This document shows positions 53,898 through 64,000 of a stretch of 64,000 bases of DNA, one piece after another. The translations under genes and the position numbers were made by a program. How positions within the stretch are numbered: position 1 is the first letter of the stretch; every line of letters starts with the position of its first letter. The notes beneath the pieces are model-generated. The model was not told where the DNA came from. It searched no databases and worked only from the letters and a program-made list of their open reading frames with translations. This DNA is from Neurospora intermedia (lineage: Eukaryota > Ascomycota > Sordariomycetes > Sordariales > Sordariaceae), in contig BTPP01000004.1 in assembly GCA_037102815.1 (NCBI GenBank), positions 124,001 through 188,000 of the forward strand, written 5' to 3'.

Positions 53898-55118
53898 ATG
53901 CGCTTCACCAACCCCAAACACTCCCTCTCGACGCTAGACCCCTCTGGCGAATCGCCCGTCTCTCTCCTCCCCACGACGCCCGAAGACATGTGGCACGCAC
54001 ACAATCTGATCGCGCCCTCGGACCTCCTGCGCGCGCACGCCATCCGCAAAGTCGTCACCACGGGCTCGACCGGCTCTACGACGTCGGACCGCGTACACAC
54101 CGATCTCACCATCCGCGTACAATCCGTCTTCTTCGACCCAGCCGCCTCGTCTCTCCACGTGTCCGGCACCGTCTGCCAAGAGAACCAATACGTCAGCTTA
54201 GGCCAGCACCACACTTTGGACCTGGAACTCAACCGGCCCTTTCAGCTCTGGAAGCGCAGCGGGTGGGACTCGGTTTCCCTAAAAATGCTGGAGGAGGCGG
54301 TGGCGGAGGACACGGGCGAGGCCATGTGCGCGGTGGTGATGCAGGAAGGGCTGGCCAACATCTGTCTGATTACCGAGTTCCAGACGGTCGTCAAGCAGCG
54401 GGTGGAAGCCAACATCCCCAAGAAGCGGGCGGGTGGGTCGGCGAGCCAGGGCGGCATGACGAGCTTTTACGAAAAGACGCTGGCGACGCTGCTTCGCACT
54501 GTGGATTTCTCGCAGCCGCGGCCGTTGTTGTTGGCCAGCCCGGGGTTTGTGGCGCAGGATTTTAGGGGATACATGCAGAGCGAAGGACAGAAGAGGACAG
54601 ACAAAAAACTGCAGAGGATGGCGAAGGATGCGGTGGTTGTGCACAGCAGTACGGGGTATGTGCATAGCTTGAATGAGGTGCTCAAGAGCCCGGAGGTGCA
54701 GGCGACGATGAGGGATAAACGGTTTACGGGCGAGACGGCGTTGATGGACCAGTTGTACGATCGGCTGAGGAAGGATGATGGGAGGGCGTGGTATGGTGCC
54801 AAACCGGTGGAGAGGGCGGTGAAAGAGGGTGCGGTGGGGAGAGGAGGGGGTGTGTTGTTGATCAATAACAAGTTTTTCAGGAGTCTGGATATCAAGACGA
54901 GGAAGAGGTTTGTGGCGCTGGTGGACAAGGTGAAGGAGGATGGAGGCGAGGCAAGAGTGTTGAGCAGTGATCACGAGAGTGGACAGCGGCTGGATGCGCT
55001 GGGCGGTATTGCTGCGATTCTTACGTATCCAATTTATGACTTGGATGAGGACGAGGTGGAGGAGGTTGAAGGGGAAGAATCAGGGGCGGCGGTGGAGGAA
55101 GGAGCCATGATTATATGA
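53898..55118 (+). CDS. dom34: Dom34/Pelota, eRF1-related ribosome rescue factor
   Basis: 406 aa, intronless, start MRFTNPKHSLSTLD. The N-terminal domain has the family block LRAHAIRKVVTTGSTGSTTSD followed by RVHTDLTIRVQSVFFDP and VSLGQHHTLDLEL. The central domain starts near residue 145 (AVVMQEGLANICLITEF...KKR). It carries PGFVAQDF where release factor eRF1 has its Gly-Gly-Gln; no GGQ is present, as expected for Dom34. The C-terminal domain contains LINNKFFRSLD and GGIAAILTYPI. An acidic tail extends it slightly beyond the usual about 385 residues. With Hbs1 it splits stalled ribosomes in no-go and non-stop decay. A retrotransposon sits 330 bp downstream. Confidence 0.95.
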   Translation: MRFTNPKHSLSTLDPSGESPVSLLPTTPEDMWHAHNLIAPSDLLRAHAIRKVVTTGSTGSTTSDRVHTDLTIRVQSVFFDPAASSLHVSGTVCQENQYVSLGQHHTLDLELNRPFQLWKRSGWDSVSLKMLEEAVAEDTGEAMCAVVMQEGLANICLITEFQTVVKQRVEANIPKKRAGGSASQGGMTSFYEKTLATLLRTVDFSQPRPLLLASPGFVAQDFRGYMQSEGQKRTDKKLQRMAKDAVVVHSSTGYVHSLNEVLKSPEVQATMRDKRFTGETALMDQLYDRLRKDDGRAWYGAKPVERAVKEGAVGRGGGVLLINNKFFRSLDIKTRKRFVALVDKVKEDGGEARVLSSDHESGQRLDALGGIAAILTYPIYDLDEDEVEEVEGEESGAAVEEGAMII

Positions 55119-55449
55119 GGGTGCCTTGGTTGTTGTTCTACTGGTTCACAACGGAAAATTACAGCCCGGTTTTTTTTTTTTTTAAGTTAAATCACTCCAG
55201 ACTTATTTTCTGATTGTTTCGCTGTATACCTTGGACATGGTGATGCACAGCTTTGGTGTTTAGGTGCCACTCTCTGCTTCTCGGCCTGGACCTCCGATTT
55301 TTTACCTCTACGAAAACGACCGACGTCATTTCCAAACACAATTGGCATGTGTTCTGGAAACAAGGTGGGGCAAATGAGCGATCCGATTCCACGCGGTCTG
55401 ATTGGAGCGCATTGCTCAATACATACATAGCTTCATAGGTAGAGGTATC
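55119..55449. other. Dom34 3' flank up to retrotransposon insertion
   Basis: 331 bp with a T tract at 55171-55183, likely containing the Dom34 transcription end. Ends in GTATC (55445-55449), the left target-site copy of the retrotransposon. No coding sequence supported. Confidence 0.6.
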
Positions 55450-55683
55450 TGTCATGGCCCAGAGCCATGACTGTACAGAGCTGTCAGAAGTCATGTGGTT
55501 GCGCGCCTTCACGGCGCACCCTACTACACCTTGACAGAGCTTGGCACGCGCACACTACAAAACCTCGTGCAGCCAGCTCGCTCTTATACTTCTTCTCTTT
55601 TACTCTTTAGCTTTAATATTGTATTGAATTGCACTACAACCTCCTTAAGCTGGCTTACTCTCGTGATTGTATGCGCCCTCATA
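55450..55683 (+). repeat. Left LTR, 234 bp
   Basis: Begins TGTCATGGCCCAGAGCCATG, with an 8-bp perfect inverted repeat (GTCATGGC/GCCATGAC) at its very start, and ends CCCTCATA, where the other copy has CCCTCACA. Differs from the right LTR at about 16 positions by hand alignment, all transitions. A TATA-like region and pyrimidine-rich TCTTCTCTTTTACTC lie in the middle. Confidence 0.93.
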
Positions 55684-55996
55684 TAATATTAAAGCTAAAA
55701 CCCATTATACAACCGGGGACGGTAACTATAATATCCCAACCCAATCATCGATACCCGAAGTCGTTTATGTGATCGCGATCAGCAACGACGAGAACCCAAC
55801 GAGCGCTTGAAGTCTCTATAACCGACCACTTAAGTCGCGAGAACCCGACAAGTCACAACCGACCGTGGCGAGAACCCGACATTGTAAGATCCTGCTTCGA
55901 GATCCGTATTTACTACGATCGAGAGTAACGAACCCCGATATAGTAAACAATCCTGGCGGCTGGCCCGAGGGCAGCCCGACGGCTGATAGTTATACT

Positions 55997-58790
55997 ATGA
56001 ACTATACCGATACCGACGGCGAAGAGGCTACGATGCCCTCTCCTAATGACGCCTACCCTTAGACCGATTAACCTCTGACCCCCTCTATTGGCGATTAGGA
56101 TAAAAATCGCCCATCTCCTAGTATTTCTGCGACTCGCGACCTGTTTGCTTTGCGTAACTGCATTACGACCCAATAAGGCACTCCGAGCCGCCTACCTCCG
56201 TCTAAGGATAAGCCCGGAGTGGACGGCCCCCTTGAGGGATCCCAACCTTTGCGATACCGAAAAATGCGGTTTAGTATCGAATCCATTCGCAACATCCAGG
56301 ACGAGGTCCCCACAACCCGGTCGTCTATTAAGCGTATGTTGTTGGACGTCTGTGAATTTAATAGATTGGTCCTAGCGATTATTTACGATTAGGGCCCTAA
56401 TATCGAGGACTTTACTAAGTATACCCTCTAAAAAATACGGGACCTCTATTAGGCTAACGTTATTCCTAAGATAGGCGGTAAACGCCTCGCCCCCTCTTTC
56501 GACGACCTAATAGGCAATATAATTAATCGAGCCAACTATATAGCCAACGCCTTTACTAACCGTCGCAGCTTCGGGTATATATACTTCTAACCTTTTATTA
56601 AAGACGGATAGCGGTTATCTACGTTAGGTTCCCTAAAAGGAGCTATAACTTCAATTCAATTTATAAACGCCTATAATCGAGACCTAGTAGCAATATAGAA
56701 TAAAGTCCGTATACGCTTCCTATCCCTTTAAATTTTCTATACTTCTATTAACGATTTAGTAGAAATAACGGGATATATGAATACTATAATTTATAAAATA
56801 TATTCTTTTATTATATATTTTATCCAAAAGACTAAAGAATAGGACGCGATTATTACTCGCATTAAAGACGAGTACGATATTACTACCCAAGCCTCTAATA
56901 GGGACGTCGAATAGTAAGACCGTCTTGCTAACGTAGAAGCCGAACGTCGATAATTGGAAGATAAGCTGTATAAAGAACGCAAAAAAGTTAAGCGATATAA
57001 GATTTCTTGTAACAAATCGCTAGCCGAATTCGCAACCGACTACAATCTCCGAATTGATAAGGCCTTAAAATCCTATATAAACGGACTATCCGCCGAAAGA
57101 ACTACGAATTAAACCGAAATCGCCCGCTTTAAAGGTAAAATTAACGCCCTAATAGTATAATTCGACGATACGAAGGTCCAAGTTAAACTTAAAGGATCCC
57201 CTATCCCTACAGGCTCTAAGGAACTCCGAAAACAAATTATCGCCCTAGAATAAGAGGTCGATAATCTAAAAACCGAACTACTCCCTCTATACGAAGAATA
57301 GAAGGTAGCTAATATTTCTATTAACCTACTTCGAACTAAACTCCAAATAGCGGAGGAAAAGGCCAATATATTAGAGAAGAATAATAGGTTCCTTAAAAAA
57401 TCTTTAATAATTAAAGATACCTCTATTTTACAAATATCAATCGAAGAAGTAATAGAGCAAGCCTTTACCAATAAATTCTCTAAATCCATATAGGACGATT
57501 TCTACCGAAGGCGCTAAGTATAAATCTCCCCGGCCCGCGAAGTTTCTAAAGCTATTGACAAAACCCCCTAGAACATTAGAAAGTCTAATAGTAGCGATAG
57601 TACGTTATAGACCGCTAAGATCCTAGGCGGTAGAAGTAATAGACAAGCCGCAGGCGGCACAGGTAACCCCGACTCCTCTAATAATAAGTCCGATTCGGAT
57701 TAATCTAACGGTAACAGTAATAAGCGTTACAAAGGATAAAAAGCTTTTATTCGTCTATCTTTAAATATATTGCCCAGACCGAGTTCTAAACGCTCTTTAT
57801 ATTCTTTTGGTAACCGCAGTAAGAAGTCTACTAAGGTGCCAGATATTCCTTTATTCTATAGTAAACTTAGCAAAGATAAAGTGTCTTTCGAGATGTGGCT
57901 ATTCCAAATTTGTGGTATGTTGGAAGTTAACGCTAATTATTTCGCTTCGGAACGAACCGCTTTTAATATTATTGTAGGACGATTGGGAGGAAAAGCCGGC
58001 GAGGTTATTCTATTATTCGTTTATAAATATAACGGCAACCCTCTACGTTTGAATACTATTAATAAATTACTCAATTATTTAAAGGAGAGCTACTTAAATA
58101 AAAATATTATAGAGAAGGCTAACGTAGAATTCGAAAAGCTAATAATAAAGGATAATGAGCGCTTTTAAGACTTTAAGGTTAAGTTTGTACGTTTGGCCGG
58201 GTAAGTTCACATCCTTCTTCGTTATTAGAAGTTTATTTTGAAGCGCAAAATCCCTAAGCGCCTTCGCGACCCTACTACAGTAGTATACTTAGACCCGACT
58301 AAGAATTTCGAGGATTATTGTATAATTATTTAGTTTATTAATGAGAGCTATCAATTAAATACTATAACTTCGTCCGTTCAATCTTTAAGGAAATTTCGTT
58401 ATAAAGGCCTAGGAAGAAAGATTGCGGTAGACTCTACGTCCAACCTAAATAGAAATCGCCTACCCGGATTATTTTTCTTCTATAAAAAGCTTAGTATTGA
58501 GAAATATCGATAACTCTAAACTGAAGGTAAGTATTTTATTTATAAAAAGGAAGGATATTGGGCTACAGATTATTTAAAGCGCCCTTGCGTTAAGCGCGCT
58601 TACGAGAAATATAAGGCTTCCTAGTTTAACGCTATAATAGCCAATCTGCTAGATATTCCCAATAGTATTATAATTACTAATTTGGATATTGAGGACTCCG
58701 AGGAGGACGAGACTGAAGCTATTCCGGAGGAGGATTCGAAAAACTAAGCTCCCTAGGGAAACTAGCCTCCTTCCTAGGAGAAATATCGAT
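55997..58790 (+). pseudogene. gag: gag of the chromovirus, many stops, no frameshift
   Basis: Likely start ATG at 55997 (MNYTDTDGEEATMPSP); the same frame can be read to about 58790 with only nonsense codons. The first half contains a coiled-coil-like region (LRTKLQIAEEKANILEKNN near 57330-57390). The capsid-like gag domain is clearest at 57800-58200 (FEMWLFQICGMLEVNANYFA to DFKVKFVRLAG). A zinc-knuckle position at 58532-58573 has the CCHC spacing, but all four ligands are now Tyr (Y-x2-Y-x4-Y-x4-Y). That is what G-to-A and C-to-T changes of Cys and His codons give. Confidence 0.85.
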
Positions 58791-61700
58791 TATAAAAAAG
58801 GAAACGATAATAAAAGTGCCCGTAATAATAGCTACCTTCCAATTGAATAATTATTTAGGCAAAGGATCTTCTTTTTTAGTTAAATACGAAATAGTTCAAA
58901 ATAGATTGTCAATTCCTACAACTAAGGCTTTAATCGATATAGGAGCTAATATTTACTTTATTATAAACAATATATTTACTAAACAATTATAATATCTATA
59001 GTTTAAAATTTATAATAATTTCCAGCCTAATTACATTACCCCCTACTGATAAATTAAACCCGATATTATTAATCGGGCTATAAAGGGCTATATACGCCTA
59101 TAAGGGTATAAGTTTTATAATGAATGGATGATCGTACTCCCCGGCCTTAAACGAGATATAATTATCGGAAGAATATAGTTAGAACGGCACCGAGTGCTAA
59201 TCGATTGCTACAATCGACTTCTATACTTCCCGGACTCCCTAATTCCCGCGCCCGACATTCGAGATATTTAGATGAAATAAACCAAACTTCTGAACAATCC
59301 TATATATTAGGAAGATGTGATCCGTCGTAACGCCTTAATAGTTCGGGAAGATAAGAGACGAGTAGACGGAGCGTTCTTATAAATACGGCAGAGTATAGTA
59401 AATATCGAGGAAGATATAAAGGAGTTCGATAGAGTAATAGTGGAAATAGGAGGAGGCCCTAGGATACTAAAGGCGGAAGAGGAGGTCCATCTAGGAGATA
59501 GAATAGTAGAATTCGGTCCTAGAAATGTATTTATAGAAGAAAGAGCCCTCTAGAAACGGATAGCCGAGTTGGAAGCTATATAGGCGTTAACCCTTACCCT
59601 AAGATTTATTGTCTTACCCAACAATAGCTTGCTGGTACTAGATTGGTGCCTAAAGGAGCTATATATATTAAAATACTATACCCGAGGTGCCGAGATCTCT
59701 GCGGTAGCCTAGATAGAGTAGGAACTCTTCGACGGCATTAGATACGAGTATATATTTGAAATTAAAATAGTATAGATAGTATAAATTACTAGGAAAGTAA
59801 AGGTGCCCGGCTAGTTAGATACCTACCCTCTAAGAGATAAATAAAGTCCCTACCGGTTGAAGAAAATATTCGGCTAGGTAAAGGAAAGACCTAGAAATAT
59901 AGCGGTAGTAAATATAGTAGTATTTAAATATTACCTTTAATAAAGAACTAAAGTAGAATCGATTAATTTATACGAAATTAATAGACTAATCGACAGCCTA
60001 AAGAATCAAATCCTACCCTTAGACGACGAGGAATACCGATCTCTAGTCTTAGAAAGGCTGCCTACCCAGTACTATAGTTATATTAATATATTTAGTAAAT
60101 TCGAATTAGATACCCTACTAGCCTATTAAGAAAAGGTGGACTACTAGATCCTGCTGGAAAAGGGGAAGACGCCAAGCGACTTGGGCTATAACTCTCTATA
60201 TAAAATAACGCTCGAAAAGCTAGAGGAATGTCGAAAATATATTATAGAGAATTTACAGAAAGGCTTTATTAAAGTTAGCTCAGTACTATAGGCAGCGCCG
60301 GTACTATTTATACCCAAGGCCAACGGCGGATTACACTTCTATATCAATTATTAAAAATTCAACGCTTTATTAAAAAAGGATAAGTACCCCCTACTACTTA
60401 TTAACGAAACCTTATCTCGTATTGGACAAGCAAAAATCTTCTCAAAGATCGATATCCGACAAACTTTTCACTATATTAGAATATACCTAAATTACAAGGA
60501 TTTAACGACGTTCTATACTAAGTACGGATCGTATAAGTATAAGGTTTTACTATTCGGACTTACAGGTAGCCCCTCGTCCTTCTAACGGTTTATTAACAAT
60601 ATTTTAGTAAATTACTTAAATATATTTTATAATACTTATATCGACAATATCCTAATTTATTCAAATACTCTCGAAGAATATAACGACTACGTAAGAAAAA
60701 TATTAATAAGGTTGCGGGAGGCGGGTTTGTAAGCGGATATTAAAAAATATAAATTTAGGGTAATAAAGACTAAGTTCTTAGGCTTTATTATCGGTACAGA
60801 TAGTATTTCAATCGATCCTAAGAAAATGGCTGCGGTTAAAGATTGGAAATAGTTTATTACTATAAAGGGAGTCCAGGCTTTCCTAAGATTCTACAACTTC
60901 TACCGTAAATTTATAAAAGACTTTAGTCATATTATTCGACTATTAGCTAATCTAATAAAAAAAGACCTCCCCTTTCAATAGTTAGAACGCTATTAGGAAG
61001 TATTTAATAAATTAAAGGACGTACTATTATCCGTATTAGTTCTAATATATTTTAATTATAACTAGGATACGAAAGTAGAGATAAATACCTCTAATAGTAT
61101 ATATACTAGAGTAATAAGCTAGAAATAGGATAATAGAGAGTAGCATCCAGTAATATTCTACTTAGAAATAATAATAGTAGTAGAATTAAACTACCCTATT
61201 TATAATAAAGAATTATTGGCGGTTATCCGCACCTTAGAATAATAACGACTAGAGCTGAAGGGAGTAGCCCCCTTTATAATAGTTACTAATTACCAAACCT
61301 TGGAATTCTTCGGTAGTAAACGGGTCCTAAATAGTAAATAAGTACGGTAGTCGGAATTACTATCTAAATACTAGTTCCGGATAACTTACCGGCCCGGGAA
61401 GGAGAATATAGCGGTAGATATTCTATCTCGGAAATTAGAGGATTTAAAAACCATTAAAGCTAAAAAGGAGGACTAATTTATACTGCGTCTATTAAAACTA
61501 AGCGAGGAGGGATACTTAGTATTTGCGGGCGATAAGGAGGAGACGGCGATTGTAGAATTGTATATAGTACTGTCTACTGGATTAGCGCGGATTATAAGAT
61601 CTAACCCGGTCGAGCTAGCACTAGTATTTAGTAGCGAAGAACTAGTAGGGTTATTGGGAACGGCCTTAATTGATAAGATATTATAGTTGAACCGAGAATT

Positions 61701-63306
61701 AACGTTACTAGTATTATACTGAGCGAAGGCTAATTAGGACGATACCTCCTTTTTGTTGATTAACGGATTGCTGTATTATAAAGGGAAACTAGTAGTCCCG
61801 GAAGAGGAGGACGCTCGGACCTACCTTATTAGAGATATATATTCTTAGATGCCTATCGTCTATCCGGGTAAAGCGAAGACTAGGAAACTAGTCTAGAAAT
61901 AATATTGGTGGCCGGCTATAATTTCCAATATAGACCGGTATATAGCTAACTACTAGGACTGTAAAGCGTCGAAATATCCTTACAATAAAACGCCTAGCAA
62001 GCTCTATTCTATACTAGTTAGGGACGGTCGCCCGTAGAAGAGTGTGGTAGTAGATTTTAAATCGATGCCCACTAATAAGAAAGGCTATAATAATATATTG
62101 GTAATTATAGACCGATTTTTAAAGATATTATAGTGTGTGCCTTGTAAGGATACTGTAATGGCTCGGTAGGCGGTAGAACTGTACTACCAGGGTCCTTATT
62201 GCGTATTTGGATGCTTAGATGAGATTATTAGTAATTGGGGACCCCAATTTGTATCCGACTTTATGTAAGAGTTGGCGAAGATCCTAGGAATTACTTGGAA
62301 GTTGAATAGCCTAGGGTATTCGTAGACCGCTAGCCAGGTAGAGGTTATAAACTAATATATTAACCAACGTTTAAGGCTATTTATTAATTACAATTAAGAT
62401 AATTGGTTAGAGATACTACTAACTTTCGACTTAACCCAAGCTATACTACCTTATAAGAGTTTAAATAGTCTATCGCCCTACAAAGTAGTTATAGGCTACC
62501 CGATGCCAATATCTTTCGATTAATAGAATTGCACCTAATTTATTAGGTTACTAGCGAGGGAAAGGATAAACCGAGCGGACGCCCAAAGGACGGTAGAGAT
62601 ATTATAGGGCTATTAAAATATAGTACTCAAAACTATTAATAAAGTATAAAATCGCTAAACGACGTAGGCCAACCGTTATAAACGGGATCCTAACTTTAGC
62701 GTAGGCAATAAAATTTTCATTATTAAGAAGAACTAGTCTACGGACTACCCTAGCGATAAATTAGACTTTCTATAGATAAGGATCCCTTACCGAATTAGGG
62801 CGATAAAAAGCTATTTATATAAGCTAAATTTACTATCGTTATAGAGAGGCCGTAGAGTGTTCTACGCGGACCGACTTCGTAAAGATAACGGTAATCTATT
62901 GCCGGGATAAGCGAAAACGAACCCTAATAGAGAGGTTATCAAAGGAGCGGAGGAAGAGTAGGAAGTCTATTAAGTATTATCCTTAAAAGCGTCGGATAGG
63001 AAGTTCTAATATTAAATAGAATGGCGTAGATAGGACCCTAACCTAGAATGGTATTTAGCAGAAGGTTTTAAGAACGCGGCGGAGGAATTGAAGCGATACT
63101 ATAAGGAGTATCCAGACAAGCTAGGACCCCCGAAGAGACTTCAATACTAATTAAGGGGTAATTGTACGGATCACAAGGAGGATAATGCGCCGGTAACGAC
63201 GAAAAAGATAATGAGGAGGAGGCGTGGTTGACAGCGGGCGGTTATAAGCGAAAGGAACGGCGAATTTGCTAACAAGCTGGCGACGATCGTGGGATTGGTT
63301 GGATAA
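58717..63306 (+). pseudogene. pol: pol of the chromovirus, many stops, no frameshift
   Basis: One frame (-1 relative to gag, overlapping its end) runs to TAA at 63304 without indels. Recognisable parts: protease ALIDIGAN at 58927-58950 (Ser expected after Asp); reverse transcriptase from about 60170, with KIDIRQTFHY and catalytic YIDN at 60637-60648, where the second Asp has become Asn; RNase H near 61060-61460 (YNKELLAVIRTLE, TYRPGKENIAVD); integrase HHCC region near 61830-61980 with His replaced by Tyr; DDE core VVVDF at 62047, SNWGPQF near 62231 with Asp to Asn, and VEVIN near 62340. A C-terminal chromodomain follows (EWYLAEGFKNAAEELKRYY, 63046 on). Catalytically dead on several counts. 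Confidence 0.9.
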
Positions 63307-63470
63307 CGCAGCGGAACTGCAGTCTACACCCCAAGGGCAAACGTACTTGGGAAGCGAAGCGTCGTAGGTTCAAAACAGGCTTGCGTCAAAAAATTTTTTT
63401 TTTTCTTCCCTTTCATTTTTTATACTAATTAGTTTTCCTTTCTTTCGGCTCTGGGGCTGAGCCTTCATTC

Positions 63471-63484
63471 GGAGGAGAGGGTAA
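63471..63484 (+). other. Polypurine tract
   Basis: GGAGGAGAGGGTAA immediately precedes the right LTR, the expected plus-strand primer site of an LTR retrotransposon. It is intact. No convincing tRNA primer-binding match is visible after the left LTR, so a self-priming mechanism or mutation of the site are both possible. Confidence 0.75.
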
Positions 63485-63718
63485 TGTCATAGCCCAGAGT
63501 TATGATTGTACAGAGCTGTCAGAAGTCACGTGGTTGCGCGCTTTCACGGCGCACCCCACTGTACTTTGACAGAGCTTGGCACGCGCATACTATAAAACCT
63601 CGTGCAGCCAGCTCGCTCTTACACTTCTTCTCTTTTACTCTTTAGCTTTAATATTGTATTGAATTGCACTACAACCTCCTTGAGCTGGCTTACTCTCGTG
63701 ATTGTGTGCGCCCTCACA
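63485..63718 (+). repeat. Right LTR, 234 bp
   Basis: Same length as the left LTR without indels. Begins TGTCATAGCCCAGAGTTATG and ends GCGCCCTCACA, followed by GTATC. It keeps more CA/TG dinucleotides than the element's interior. Confidence 0.93.
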
Positions 63719-63723
63719 GTATC

Positions 63724-64000
63724 CGCGATTGAGGGTGTGTGTAATCTCGCGTTAATGTTTATGTTAATTAAGCTTTATTGAACATGTTTCATGATGGGCA
63801 AGTCTGGTGGTATATGCAGGTGTTCGTTGAATTCTTCATGTGATGATTTGTTAGTAACAATGAATTTTAGCCGTAAACTTTGGTAAAGGCAAGTTTCTAG
63901 ACTAGCCTTTTGTAGTCCGTAAAGAAAGAAAGAGGCATCCCTTAGAGAAGACAGAGTCAAGTCCCTCCTCCATCTACCCGGCACTGCCATCAATCAGGTG
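63724..64000. other. Right flank, no supported gene
   Basis: A minus frame of 72 codons (63775-63993) reaches close to the window edge and could be the end of a gene lying outside. It has no recognisable feature. A short CGCGATT/AATC-TCGCG inverted repeat lies at 63724-63751. Confidence 0.4.

Larger units (their letters stand above)
55450..63718 (+). mobile_element. Complete Ty3/gypsy chromovirus LTR retrotransposon, RIP-mutated
   Basis: 8269 bp from TG to CA, flanked by the perfect 5-bp target duplication GTATC (55445-55449 and 63719-63723). LTRs of 234 bp enclose gag and pol in the order protease, reverse transcriptase, RNase H, integrase, chromodomain. That order makes it a chromovirus. 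CA and TG dinucleotides are scarce and TA abundant through most of the interior, with many TAG/TAA codons where CAG/CAA are expected. This is the RIP signature of ascomycetes. The element cannot code for its own proteins now. The frames show no indels, so it was inactivated by base changes alone. Confidence 0.95.

Noticed and set aside
54279-54974. 231-codon antisense frame in Dom34
   Set aside because: Antisense shadow of a well-supported GC-biased coding sequence.
1-64000. CRISPR array, bacterial operon or prophage
   Set aside because: Intron-containing eukaryotic genes throughout; the tandem repeats seen lack the repeat-spacer pattern.

Overview
The window reads as nuclear DNA of a filamentous ascomycete, most likely a Sordariomycete of the Neurospora/Sordaria type. 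The reasons are short introns with GTAAGT/GTACGT donors and CTAAC branch sites, the gene families present (GPI yapsin, DHA1 MFS, ArAE/BRE4-type transporter, HPP protein), abundant TACC/GGTA microsatellites, and a retrotransposon carrying the C-to-T/G-to-A signature of repeat-induced point mutation (RIP). Species assignment is inference; no rRNA or tRNA gene was recognised.

Layout. Positions 1-9 kb hold no gene I can defend, only simple repeats and small inverted repeats. From 9 to 22 kb lies an apparently lineage-specific island. It contains a family of tiny multi-exon genes (three minus-strand units at 9.0-10.5 kb; plus-strand units at 16.8-18.6 kb, several truncated) and two diverged copies of a large unrecognised protein (562 aa at 12.0-13.7 kb, 434 aa at 20.7-22.0 kb) sharing a WPALMTGQ motif. 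A coiled-coil protein of unknown function follows (23.6-26.6 kb); its probable 1.1-kb first intron contains about three copies of a 300-bp tandem repeat.

The 27-55 kb part is ordinary gene-dense euchromatin: an unrecognised 560-aa protein with a C-x2-C-x3-C cluster (paralogue at 43.3-44.9 kb), a Nudix hydrolase, a GPI-anchored aspartic protease, an MFS drug-type transporter, a 1305-aa ArAE-type membrane protein, an SDE3/MOV10-like SF1 RNA helicase, an HPP-family membrane protein and Dom34/Pelota. TIR elements with TA target sites (two full 266-bp copies plus fragments of one family, and one 333-bp element of another) lie between these genes.

From 55,450 to 63,718 there is a complete 8.27-kb Ty3/gypsy chromovirus with 234-bp LTRs and a GTATC target duplication. 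Its gag and pol frames are uninterrupted by indels but full of transition-derived stop codons. The mutated domain stops sharply inside the element, leaving LTRs and edges much less affected.

The genes are not an operon and mostly do not form one pathway. The helicase (RNA silencing family) and the RIP-mutated element both relate to genome defence, and Dom34 acts in ribosome rescue. The strongest candidate for something undescribed is the 9-22 kb island with its fast-evolving mini-gene family.
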